64,000 nt of DNA, taken from assembly GCA_031177685.1 (NCBI GenBank), contig JAPSGI010000013.1:1-64000 (forward strand). Direction: 5' to 3'. Of this stretch, positions 1 through 7,589 are shown one piece after another (the stretch's first letter is position 1; each line of letters opens with the position of its first letter). The translations under genes and the position numbers were made by a program. The notes beneath the pieces were generated by a model that worked only from the letters and a program-made list of their open reading frames with translations, ran no database searches and was not told the DNA's origin. The stretch is from Solirubrobacteraceae bacterium. GTDB taxonomy: Bacteria > Actinomycetota > Thermoleophilia > Solirubrobacterales > Solirubrobacteraceae.

Positions 1-156
1 GGCTGGGCGTGGGCTGCGACGACACCGCCGACGCCCACCCGGACCGCCACGCCGACGCCGTCTCCCACCCCGACCCCGACCGATCGACCGCCCCCCCGGC
101 TCCGACCCAACTCCCCCGGGGCCCCAGGGCTTTCTACGACGGGGGCCCGCGCCTAA
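1..156 (+). CDS. C-terminal end of a Pro/Thr-rich protein (partial)
   Basis: The frame open from base 1 to the TAA at 154-156 reads as a proline/threonine repeat (TTPPTPTRTATPTPSPTPTPT-like, roughly residues 7-27 of what is visible), then an unstructured tail ending TTGARA. Pro-Thr linkers of this kind are typical of secreted or wall-associated actinobacterial proteins. The 5' part lies outside the window, so neither domain nor function can be named. The composition could also arise from biased GC-rich DNA, so coding status is uncertain. Confidence 0.35.
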   Translation, partial: GWAWAATTPPTPTRTATPTPSPTPTPTDRPPPRLRPNSPGAPGLSTTGARA

Positions 157-179
157 CCCCGCGGACCCCCTTCCTCGAG

Positions 180-199
180 CTGCCAGGTATACCTGGCAG
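180..199. repeat. Perfect 20-bp palindrome
   Basis: CTGCCAGGTATACCTGGCAG is its own reverse complement (10-bp arms, no mismatch). It lies 23 bp after the stop of the partial gene and 170 bp before the excisionase-like gene. It could be an operator for the phage-like genes to the right or a terminator hairpin for the gene to the left. No T-run follows, which favours an operator or a structural site. Confidence 0.5.
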
Positions 200-368
200 G
201 GCAGCCCAGGCACGGCGGGCATGGGCCTGAGCCGGGGCGAAACGTTGAGCTCGCGGGGCGGACAGACGGGGATCGGGATCTGCGGCCAGGGTGTTTCCGG
301 CACGAGATGGATGAGGTGGGTGGGACAAGGGTTGAGGGGACATGCGGTAGCGGTCGCTAGGAAGCGAA
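200..368. other. Intergenic, no gene seen
   Basis: About 170 bp between the palindrome and the excisionase-like start. An AGGAAG at 359-364 sits 4 nt before the GTG at 369 and is the likely ribosome binding site. Nothing else could be recognised. Confidence 0.4.
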
Positions 369-926
369 GTGGGGGCGGGGTCCGCTGGGCCCTATCTCGT
401 GAAGCCGTCGACCGCGTCGCTGGGGGCGAGATCGGTTCGGTCGGCGCCTCTCTTCGTCGTGGCACTTATAGGCTGCTATCTCGCGCGCGTCGCCGGGCAC
501 CTCCTCGTCGCCGAGTCGCACCCGGAGCTCGCTGAGCTCGTCGCGTGCGCCCAGGCCGCTGGCGATGCGGTCGAGCACGTCCAGCTGCTCTATGCGCCGC
601 CGGACATCACCCGCCACGAGTTGGAGGTGATCGACTCGGCGTTGCGGCTTGCAAGGGGCCGTTCGGGCGGCTCGCGCCTCTTTACAGCAGGAGCGACCGT
701 CACAGTGCCAAGGCCTCCCGCCCAACCGCCCTCCCGTCGCCCGTTCTTCACGGCCAAGACGCTTGCCGCCTACCTCTTGCTATCCGAGCGCACGGTGAGG
801 GGCCTGATCGCTGCCGGTGAGATCACGTCCTACAAGATCGCGGGGTCGCGCCGGGTCGATCCCGTCGACGTCGATGCTTGGCTCCGACGCAGCTGCCGCG
901 ACCGCACCGCTCGGGGGTCGGCATGA
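369..926 (+). CDS. Excisionase-like HTH protein (HTH_17/AlpA type)
   Basis: The last ~50 residues form an excisionase-type winged helix: FFTAKTLAAYLLLSERTVR, then a wing with SYKIAGSRRVDP and VDVDAWLRR. Such proteins bend att-site DNA and direct excision by a tyrosine integrase, or act as regulators. The residues before it (about 45-100) are helical and match no family I know. The GTG at 369 has an AGGAAG 4 nt upstream. An alternative GTG at 705, behind CAGGAG, would give a 73-aa protein, the usual Xis size. The stop overlaps the integrase start as ATGA (923-926), so the two are translationally coupled. This supports a recombination role. Confidence 0.72.
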   Translation: MGAGSAGPYLVKPSTASLGARSVRSAPLFVVALIGCYLARVAGHLLVAESHPELAELVACAQAAGDAVEHVQLLYAPPDITRHELEVIDSALRLARGRSGGSRLFTAGATVTVPRPPAQPPSRRPFFTAKTLAAYLLLSERTVRGLIAAGEITSYKIAGSRRVDPVDVDAWLRRSCRDRTARGSA

Positions 927-2065
927 GGAGGCGCCGCGACAACCCGGTCAAGCGGATCAATCCTTCCGGGAAGGTTGTCTGGATCGCGCGGTACACAGAC
1001 AAGCGCGGTCGCCGGCGCATCGCGAAGCCGCCGTGGAACAACGGGAAGGGCACCTTCGACCGGGAGTACAAGGCCCAGGAGGCGATCGACTGGGCCTACG
1101 AGCAGGAGGACCGCCCGGAGTCTCAGACCGTCGGCGGGTACTTCGCCACGTGGAGCGAGATCCATCCGCGCTCGGAGCGCACGAACGAAACGAACGAGCA
1201 TCGAATCTCGCGGCTCCTGGACATCGAGGTCGAAGGCGTCCCGTTCCGGGACTGGGAGCTGCGAGACCTGCGGCGGCGCCACGTTCACGTGCTCGTCGAC
1301 GCGATGCTCCGTCAGCAAGGACGAGCGCAGACGGGCGCGGTCAACATCCTTCGCTCGCTGTCGGCGATGTGCGAGGACGCCATCACCGACGAGAAGGCCG
1401 ACTTCAACCCGGTCAAGGGCGTCAAGGTCCGCGCGAACGACCCGCGGATCAGGAAGTCCCGCCGCCAGGTCCGGGTCTTCACGTTCGAGCAGATGCACGC
1501 GTTCGCCGTAGCCGCCCGCGAGGCGTGGCTCGCCGGACACCCAGGTCGACCGGACTACGCGCCGCTCGTCGAAGCCGTCGTCCGAACCTTCTGCGACACC
1601 GGCGGGCGACTCGGGGAGATCCTGCCGCTTCGGCGCGGAGACCTGAAGGGGCACGTGTTCGAGATCCGTCGCACCGCACATGAGGGCACGATTCTCGAGG
1701 GCACAAAGACCGACCACGGGGATGGGACCGCGGGCCGGACCGCGCCGTGCCCACCGACGCTCGAACGCATGATTCGCGCGCTTCCACCCCGCATCGACAC
1801 AGACCTGCTCTTCCCGACGTCGAGAGGCAAGCTCTGGCGGGAACGCAACTTCTACCGCGACATCTGGCACCCGGCGCAGGGCGAGGCCGGGCTAGACATT
1901 CGTCCCCATGAGATGCGCCACTCCTACGTCACGTACCTGCGGGTGGCCGGCATCAACGACGCGGATCTCGCGCAGGTCACAGGCCACACGCTTGAGACCA
2001 TGATCGGGCGGTACTCGCATGCTCTCGGCCGGTCATTTGGGGACATCCGTCGGTTGATCGGGTAG
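923..2065 (+). CDS. int: Tyrosine recombinase / phage-type integrase
   Basis: A 380-aa site-specific recombinase with an N-terminal SAM-like core-binding region and a C-terminal catalytic domain. The active-site set is complete: Arg229 (TGGRLGE), His329 and Arg332 (PHEMRHS), His355 (VTGHT) and the nucleophile Tyr364 (GRYSH). The N-terminus (RRRRDNPVKRINPSGKVVW) is the small beta-sheet arm-binding type found in actinobacterial island integrases. The start is taken at the ATG inside the ATGA overlap with the preceding gene; a longer in-frame start at 878 would run back through that gene. It is probably the enzyme that inserted this element at the tRNA-Gly site at 4858-4900. Confidence 0.95.
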   Translation: MRRRRDNPVKRINPSGKVVWIARYTDKRGRRRIAKPPWNNGKGTFDREYKAQEAIDWAYEQEDRPESQTVGGYFATWSEIHPRSERTNETNEHRISRLLDIEVEGVPFRDWELRDLRRRHVHVLVDAMLRQQGRAQTGAVNILRSLSAMCEDAITDEKADFNPVKGVKVRANDPRIRKSRRQVRVFTFEQMHAFAVAAREAWLAGHPGRPDYAPLVEAVVRTFCDTGGRLGEILPLRRGDLKGHVFEIRRTAHEGTILEGTKTDHGDGTAGRTAPCPPTLERMIRALPPRIDTDLLFPTSRGKLWRERNFYRDIWHPAQGEAGLDIRPHEMRHSYVTYLRVAGINDADLAQVTGHTLETMIGRYSHALGRSFGDIRRLIG

Positions 2066-2258
2066 CGGACGGCGCATAGTCCCCGACAGGGCTGGATCCC
2101 TCGGTAGGTTCGCCAAATGGCCGCGTCACCTTCGTCAAACGGTCCACCGGGCCGCGTGCTGCGGATCTCCAAGCTTTCACCCTGACCTAACCCTCGACCG
2201 GCGGGCATAAGTCGTTGAGACCATGGCTTCGACCGGGCGGGTTAGAGCCGTGCGTCTA
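2066..2258. other. Intergenic, no gene seen
   Basis: A 193-bp gap between two convergent genes (integrase and the TIGR02391-like gene). No hairpin with a T-run and no tRNA fragment could be found. An attP-type repeat is not evident here. Confidence 0.35.
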
Positions 2259-2975
2259 TCAGGCGACGAAATCTGGTGCTGCTGGTTCGCCGATCTTGGC
2301 GAGTAGTCGTAAGCAAAGATTGACGAGGCGTATGACGTCCTCGGCCTCTTCGCGAGAGTACGCGGTCGTGCGATGCGCGGTCGCGTTCCGAAACAGCCCC
2401 AGCGTACCGTTCAGTAGCTCGCGTGCGCCGCGCTGCTCGCCATCTGTGAGGTGCCCCATGAACCCATTGGTACTCCAGCGATCGCTAGGTCCATCTCCTG
2501 GCAAGAGACGAGTCACCAGGCGACGACCGACGACGCCCTCGCCGGGCGCGACGGCCGCTACTTCGCGCATACGCTGCTCCAGTAGGACGAAAGACTCGCG
2601 GACGGCTGCGTCGTATTGCTGCGCTCGCCACGAGCGTTCAACGCTGGCCACCAAGGCCGGATCCAGAGTGGCCCGACTCCAGCTCTCGACGGTGTTGATC
2701 GCCACCGGGAGGTCGTGCTCTCGAAGATCCACGACGTCGCCGTCGGCAAGTTCGGGCCTCCCTTCTCTGTGGCGCCGACGGAGCCATCCGAGATGGCGGC
2801 GCAGTCCATGAAACTCCGCGCCGATCATTGCTTCAAGGCGGCTGGCGCACGACAGTGCTTCATCAACCCGAAGGTCGATCTCGTCGAATGCCACCCGTTC
2901 GGTAGCCGCAGTGGTGACCCGATTCACGGCACTCATGAGCTCAGCCAGCTCGCGATAGACCTCGACGCTCAGCAC
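2259..2975 (-). CDS. TIGR02391 (Ymh)-like protein, probable defence cargo
   Basis: The C-terminal ~120 residues fit the TIGR02391/Hypoth_Ymh pattern. There is a helix with FVLLEQRMRE, then NGFMGHLTDGEQRGARELLN, then the hallmark GLFRNATAHRT followed by a helix (EEAEDVIRLVNLCLRLL). The family occurs on phages, plasmids and islands; some members sit beside restriction or abortive-infection genes, and the molecular role is unknown. The N-terminal half is helical without a recognised domain. The GTG at 2975 (reading VLSVEVYREL) is chosen because the upstream extension is Arg/Pro-rich and not protein-like. An ATG at 2936 is also possible. It diverges from the Shedu gene. Confidence 0.7.
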   Translation of the reverse strand: MLSVEVYRELAELMSAVNRVTTAATERVAFDEIDLRVDEALSCASRLEAMIGAEFHGLRRHLGWLRRRHREGRPELADGDVVDLREHDLPVAINTVESWSRATLDPALVASVERSWRAQQYDAAVRESFVLLEQRMREVAAVAPGEGVVGRRLVTRLLPGDGPSDRWSTNGFMGHLTDGEQRGARELLNGTLGLFRNATAHRTTAYSREEAEDVIRLVNLCLRLLAKIGEPAAPDFVA

Positions 2976-3221
2976 ATAGCCGATTATCCGGCGTGGGCCG
3001 TCAGAAGGCGCCCTCAATGAGCAGGGGCGTCGCTTACGCGGGGAACCTGCCGGCGCGACTGCTGGCGCAGCAACAGATGACGGCAAGAGCGCGCCAACGA
3101 ACGTGGAGCTGGCGACTGCTTGCCTTCGGACGGCTGATCGCGCCCAATCGGCGTCCTCGTTGAGACCGACCACACGGTCATCGATCCAAGGCCATAGACG
3201 GCACGTCTTGCATCGCCGAGA

Positions 3222-4463
3222 ATGCGCTCGGTGTGTGACGACTCAGAGCCGAGCCTTGCCGAATACGCCATCGGCAGGCGACCCGACCGGACCTACATCC
3301 ACGCCAGCTTCCAACTCCGGCTCCCGACCTCCAGGGACTTCGGCGAGTGGGCGCGTTACGTGGTAAAGGTCTTTGACGAGCCAGCAGTGTGGATCGAGCG
3401 GGGCGGTTCGTCGGATCTCGAGTGGACGGAGGAAGTTGTGTTCGAGACACCAGGTGGACGCAGGCAGGTCAAGTTCCAAGTTGCTCGTGAAGCGGGTCGG
3501 ATTCGTCAGATTGAGATTGAGCAGGTAAAGCTCGTCGGCGGCGTTCCCCAGCTCGAACAGATACTGCGCCTTGATCGAGATGGAGCACGACGCTTGATCG
3601 ACGTGGTCGCAGCGCTTCAGCACGTGCCTGTTGAAGGAGAGGCGAGCAGCGTCCGGATCGACGACCAGACGCTTAGGGATTTCTTCGCTGATCCTGATGC
3701 CATGGCGAGGCTCTACGAGAGCGACCCCGAACGCATCCGGGAGATGATTGAGAGCGACACGTCCGCTGACGACGTCGTGGCCCTTGCGCACCGCCGTCAG
3801 GTCGTCCGGCGTTATCGCGAACTCCTCACGGACGCTGAGGCCTTTGCAGCTGCCGAAAGCGAGGGAGCCGGTGGCCCAGAGGGTGTATGGCAGCGATTTC
3901 TCGAAGCTAACCCGTGGATCCTGGGGATAAGCCTCTCCGCGCAACTCCTAACGGCATGGGATTCGAGCCGGTCGGAGCAGCTCGTGGCTGGCCCGTCGAT
4001 CACAGGACCTGGGAAGCGAGTGGATGCGCTGCTTGAAACCAGCGGCCGAATCCGGTCGCTGGTCTTCGCTGAGATCAAGCATCACGAGACCGATCTGCTT
4101 GCCCGCACCGAATACCGCAGCGGATGCTGGGCTCCATCCGGCGAGCTGACTGGGGCTGTCACTCAGGCGCAGCAGACCGTGGATATTGCAGTCAGGGACA
4201 TCGGTGAGCAACTACGAGATGTTGATGAACATGGGGCGGAAACGGGTGAGGCAGTCCAGGTGGTGCGTCCCCGGTCGTTCCTGATCGCAGGACAACTTGA
4301 TCAACTGCGCGGTCCTGGCGGCGTGCATACAGCGAAGTACCGCTCGTTCGAGCTGTACCGCCGGAATCTGTATGAGCCGGAGATCGTGACTTTCGATGAA
4401 CTTCTCGCCAGAGCGGAGTGGCACATCTCGCTGGCGGAGCAGGAGGGCCGACCGGGCGTGTAA
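3222..4463 (+). CDS. sduA: Shedu anti-phage nuclease (DUF4263)
   Basis: A 413-aa protein. The C-terminal DUF4263 domain covers about residues 225-400: WQRFLEANPWILG, the PD-(D/E)xK core Asp268 (KRVDALLE) and Glu284-x-Lys286 (FAEIKHHE), then GELTGAVTQAQQ, RPRSFLIAG and the closing KYRSFELYRRNLYEPEIVTF. Shedu is a single-gene anti-phage system whose PD-(D/E)xK domain cleaves DNA. The N-terminal ~190 residues are the variable sensor part. Position inside an integrase-att segment matches a defence island. The ATG at 3222 has no good Shine-Dalgarno; a GTG at 3231 is possible. Codon use is visibly less GC-extreme than the backbone, consistent with transfer. Confidence 0.9.
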   Translation: MRSVCDDSEPSLAEYAIGRRPDRTYIHASFQLRLPTSRDFGEWARYVVKVFDEPAVWIERGGSSDLEWTEEVVFETPGGRRQVKFQVAREAGRIRQIEIEQVKLVGGVPQLEQILRLDRDGARRLIDVVAALQHVPVEGEASSVRIDDQTLRDFFADPDAMARLYESDPERIREMIESDTSADDVVALAHRRQVVRRYRELLTDAEAFAAAESEGAGGPEGVWQRFLEANPWILGISLSAQLLTAWDSSRSEQLVAGPSITGPGKRVDALLETSGRIRSLVFAEIKHHETDLLARTEYRSGCWAPSGELTGAVTQAQQTVDIAVRDIGEQLRDVDEHGAETGEAVQVVRPRSFLIAGQLDQLRGPGGVHTAKYRSFELYRRNLYEPEIVTFDELLARAEWHISLAEQEGRPGV

Positions 4464-4857
4464 GTGCCTATGCTCGTGGACAGTGATTGCGGCACGAGCC
4501 TCCGATGCCCGGGTTCAGGAGCAGAGGAGGTCGATCACCTGCTACTCGAATCATCTGCGAGTGCGACCCAGGTTCGCGCCCTGGAGCGAGACTCGGGTGG
4601 TCGGCGCGAGATACGGCTCGACGACAGCGCCGAGCCCACGACGAAGCGCGGCGCCTTGCGCAACCTGAGCGAGCTTGCGCCGTTCGGCGGATGCAGCAGG
4701 CTCGTCCCGCAAATGCGGCGGCGCTTGCGGCCAAGCCGTAGTAGAGCCGGCGGGCGGCCGTCATGGACGACGGACTTGCGAAGTCCGGCTCTGGCTTCTG
4801 GTCTCATCCCGGTCCCATCCACCCCCAAACCCCAGCCCCCAGGCCAACCACCCCCAA
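4464..4857. other. Island end, no gene seen
   Basis: A stretch of 394 bp between Shedu and the attachment site. Short open frames exist but none shows a family signature or a convincing start. The last ~60 bp before the tRNA fragment are markedly C-rich and purine-poor (about 4800-4857). Confidence 0.4.
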
Positions 4858-4900
4858 CTTCCCAAGCCGAAGGTCGCGGGTTCGAGACCCGTCGTCCGCT
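4858..4900 (+). repeat. Attachment site: 3' half of tRNA-Gly(CCC)
   Basis: The segment reads as tRNA positions 32-73. It has anticodon loop TTCCCAA (anticodon CCC), 3' anticodon strand GCCGA, variable AGGTC, T stem GCGGG/CCCGT around TTCGAGA, acceptor 3' strand CGTCCGC and discriminator T, which is normal for tRNA-Gly. The 5' half is absent: the bases before it cannot pair with GCCGA. This is what a tyrosine integrase leaves at the far end of an element inserted into a tRNA anticodon/3' region. The intact tRNA-Gly should lie to the left of the window. Confidence 0.75.
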
Positions 4901-4967
4901 TTAGGCGAACTGTGCGAGCGCTGCCGCCGACCCCCGCCGCACCCCGCCGCGCGGGACAATGCTCCCC

Positions 4968-6617
4968 ATGAAGGACGAGCTGGCGGCCGGCTGGGAGGCG
5001 CTTCGCGGCGGCCGATGGGACGACGCCCGGGCGATCCTGGAGCGGGTGACGGCGGCGCAGGAGACGCCCGAGGCGTTCGAGGCGCTGAGCTGGGCGGCGT
5101 GGTGGCGCGACGACGCGGGCGCAGTCTTCGCCGCGCGCGAGCGCGCCTACGCGCTGTACCGGCAGCGCGGCGACAGCGCCGGGGCGGCGCGCATGGCGAC
5201 GTGGCTGGCCGCTGACGAGCTCGACTTCAACGGCGCGCTCAGCGTCTCGAGCGGGTGGCTCGGGCGGGCCCGGCGCCTGCTGGAGCCGCTCGACGAGGCC
5301 CCCGAGCACGGCTGGCTCGCCTTCCATGAGGGCTACGTCGCCCGGTTGCGCGGCGACGACGTCGCGGCGGCCGCGTGCGCCGCCGTCGCCGCGCGGGTAG
5401 GGCGCCGGCTCGGTGTCCCGGACCTGGAGATGCTGGGGCTCGCGCTGGAGGGCGCCACGCTCGTGGACGGCGCGCGCGTGGACGACGGGATGCGCTGCCT
5501 GGACGAGGCGACCGCGACCGCGCTGGAGGGAGAGGCCGCGATCCCCATGTCCAGCGCCTGGACGTTCTGCTTCCTCGTGACCGCGTGCACCGCGGTGTTC
5601 GACTACGACCGCGCCGCGGAGTGGTGTGCGCGGATTGACGAGTTCGCCGAGCGCTTCGGCAGTCGCTACATGCTCGCCTTCTGCCGGGCGGAATACGGGG
5701 CGGTCCATCTCTTCCGCGGCCGCTGGGCGCAGGCCGGGCAGCTGTTCGAGGCCGCGGTCGAGGACTTCACCCAGTCGCGCCCGGCGATGGTCGGCGGCCC
5801 GCTCGCCGGGCTGGCCGAGCTCAGGCGCCGCCAGGGGCGCACCGACGACGCCGCGGCGCTCCTGGACCGGGCCGGGACCTCCGCCGCCGCGCAACGCTGC
5901 CGCGCGCGGCTCGCGCTGGACCGCGGGGATGCGCGGGAAGCGATGGAGCTGCTCGAACGACTGTTGCGCCAGACGCCCGGCGCGCGGACGCTGGACCGGG
6001 CACCCGGGCTCGAGCTCGTCGTGCACGCCGGCGCCGCGTGCGGGGAGGTCGAGAGGGCCCAGGAAGCGCTGACCGAGCTGCGCGACGTCGCGCAGCGCGT
6101 CGGGACCGCTCCGCTGTGCGCCGGCGCGGACCTGGCCGAGGGCGTCCTCGCCGCCGCCCGCGGCCACCACGACCGCGCCCGGCAGCTGCTAGAGGACGCC
6201 GCCGACGGCTTCGCCGCCAGCAGCGCCCCGTACGAGCTCGCGCAGGCGCGCATCGAGCTCGCCACGACGCTCGCCGCGCTCGGACGCGACGATGCCGCCG
6301 AGCGAGAGGCGGATGCCGCCCTCCAGACGCTCGACGAGCTGGGCGCGCAGCGCGAAGCGGCGCGAGTCCGCAGCCGCCTCGGCGTCTCGGCGGACGGAGC
6401 GGGTCCGTTGCCCGAGCTGACCGCCCGCGAACGCGACGTGCTGCGCGTCCTCGCCGAGGGTCTCACCAACCAGCAGATCGCCGAGCGCCTCGTCGTCAGC
6501 GAGCACACCGTCCACCGCCACGTCGCGAACATCCTGCGCAAGCTGGACCTGCCCTCCCGGACCGCGGCCGCGGCCCGGGCGGCGCAGGCGGGGCTGCTGC
6601 CCGAGCGTCGCCCGTAG
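4968..6617 (+). CDS. TPR-LuxR transcriptional regulator (paralogue A)
   Basis: A 549-aa cytoplasmic regulator. Residues 1-480 are an alpha-helical repeat region of TPR type, rich in A/L/R helices such as GDDVAAAACAAVAARVGRR. Residues ~484-545 are a LuxR/GerE HTH (LTARERDVLRVLAEGLTNQQIAERLVVSEHT..HRHV..). No AAA/NTPase domain is present, so it resembles the C-terminal half of LAL/MalT-type regulators. The ATG at 4968 lies 7 nt after GACAAT (4955-4960), giving a leaderless start; an ATG at 4959 is also in frame. The next gene, a methyltransferase, is a candidate target. A second regulator of exactly the same length lies at 55359-57008. Confidence 0.85.
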   Translation: MKDELAAGWEALRGGRWDDARAILERVTAAQETPEAFEALSWAAWWRDDAGAVFAARERAYALYRQRGDSAGAARMATWLAADELDFNGALSVSSGWLGRARRLLEPLDEAPEHGWLAFHEGYVARLRGDDVAAAACAAVAARVGRRLGVPDLEMLGLALEGATLVDGARVDDGMRCLDEATATALEGEAAIPMSSAWTFCFLVTACTAVFDYDRAAEWCARIDEFAERFGSRYMLAFCRAEYGAVHLFRGRWAQAGQLFEAAVEDFTQSRPAMVGGPLAGLAELRRRQGRTDDAAALLDRAGTSAAAQRCRARLALDRGDAREAMELLERLLRQTPGARTLDRAPGLELVVHAGAACGEVERAQEALTELRDVAQRVGTAPLCAGADLAEGVLAAARGHHDRARQLLEDAADGFAASSAPYELAQARIELATTLAALGRDDAAEREADAALQTLDELGAQREAARVRSRLGVSADGAGPLPELTARERDVLRVLAEGLTNQQIAERLVVSEHTVHRHVANILRKLDLPSRTAAAARAAQAGLLPERRP

Positions 6618-6687
6618 CCCGATCGGGCCACGCGGGACCCGGCGGAAGATGGCCCTCACGGGCGAAGCCGGCGCGTCCCGCCCGGGT

Positions 6688-6693
6688 TACCGT
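6688..6693 (+). promoter_or_regulatory. -10 element TACCGT (leaderless methyltransferase)
   Basis: TACCGT ends 7 nt before the ATG at 6701, and no Shine-Dalgarno lies between. Confidence 0.55.
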
Positions 6694-6700
6694 CCAGGGC

Positions 6701-7546
6701 ATGAGCGAACGAACCACAACCATGCAGGCGATGGCCCAGACGGCGGCCCGCGCACGGATCGAGGAGATGTCGAGTCCGTGGGCGCTGGGGGACTACGACC
6801 GCTTCGCGCGCGAGCTGATCTGGAGCCTGGGACCCGAGCTGGTCGAGGCGTGCGCGATCGGGCCCGGCCGGCGCGTGCTCGACGTCGCGACGGGAACCGG
6901 CAACGTGGCGATCCGCGCCGCGCAGGCGGGGGCCGAGGTGGTCGCCGCGGATCTGACCCGGGAGAGCCTCGCCACCGGCGAGCGCAACGCGCGTGAGCTC
7001 GGCCTCGCGATCGACTGGGTGCAGGCCGACGCCCAGGCGCTCCCTTTCGGGGACGCCGAGTTCGACGTGGTCACCTCCTCCTTCGGCGCTATCTTCGCGC
7101 CCGACCACCGGGCGGTGGCCGGCGAGCTGCTGCGCGTCTGCCGTCCAGGCGGGACGATCGGCATGGCCAACTTCACGCCGGAGGGAACCGCGGCGGACTT
7201 CTTCGGCGCGCTGGCGCCGCACGCCCCGGCGCCGGATCCCGGCGCGCAGCCACCGGTCCTGTGGGGCAGCGAGGAACACGTGCGCGACCTGTTCGGCGAC
7301 CGCGTCGCCTCGCTCGAGATGGTGCCCAGGACGTACGTGGAACGCCACCCGGGAGGTCCGCGGGGCTACTGCGATTTCTTCTACGAGACGTTCGGCCCGG
7401 TGATCGCGATCCGGGCGGGCGCGGAAGACCCCGACGCACTTGACCGCGACTTCCTCGCCTTCGCCGAGCGCGCGAACCAAGGGCCGCCCGGGGGGCCGGC
7501 GGAGATCCCGTACGAGTACGTGCTCGTGGTCGCGCGCAGGCGCTGA
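6701..7546 (+). CDS. SAM-dependent methyltransferase (class I)
   Basis: A 281-aa class I methyltransferase of the UbiE/Methyltransf_11 kind. Motif I is VLDVATGTGNVA starting near residue 59, followed by an acidic strand end (VVAADLT), motif II-like VQADAQALPF with FDVV, and the late motif CRPGGTIGMANF. It transfers a methyl group from S-adenosylmethionine; the acceptor cannot be told from sequence. The ATG follows TACCGT by 7 nt and fits a leaderless transcript. It lies 83 bp after the TPR-LuxR regulator in the same direction and could be under its control. Confidence 0.88.
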   Translation: MSERTTTMQAMAQTAARARIEEMSSPWALGDYDRFARELIWSLGPELVEACAIGPGRRVLDVATGTGNVAIRAAQAGAEVVAADLTRESLATGERNARELGLAIDWVQADAQALPFGDAEFDVVTSSFGAIFAPDHRAVAGELLRVCRPGGTIGMANFTPEGTAADFFGALAPHAPAPDPGAQPPVLWGSEEHVRDLFGDRVASLEMVPRTYVERHPGGPRGYCDFFYETFGPVIAIRAGAEDPDALDRDFLAFAERANQGPPGGPAEIPYEYVLVVARRR

Positions 7547-7589
7547 AAAGCCGGCCGGCCCGCGGCGCGGCGCGGTCGAAGCGCCGCCG

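Larger units (their letters stand above)
369..4900. mobile_element. Right part of an integrated element in tRNA-Gly
   Basis: The segment holds an excisionase-like gene, tyrosine integrase, TIGR02391-like gene and Shedu, and ends at the tRNA-Gly 3'-half. The left boundary is not in view and may lie beyond base 1. The visible cargo is defence-type. Base use returns to the extreme-GC backbone style immediately after 4900. Confidence 0.65.

Noticed and set aside
18-120. Short-period (3-6 bp) CCG/ACC-rich pattern as a tandem DNA repeat
   Set aside because: It reads as a Pro/Thr coding linker in one frame; treated as part of the partial gene.
4564-4580. T-arm-like CCAGG-TTCGCGC-CCTGG, possible second tRNA fragment
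   Set aside because: The loop lacks the conserved A58 and no acceptor, anticodon or D-arm can be built around it.
4464-4857. Open frames between Shedu and the att site as genes
   Set aside because: No family signature, no ribosome site or TANNNT start; composition resembles translated non-coding GC-rich DNA.
7548-7562. AAAAGCCGGCCGGCC as an intrinsic terminator
   Set aside because: Only a simple GGCC repeat; no loop geometry or T-run on the appropriate strand.
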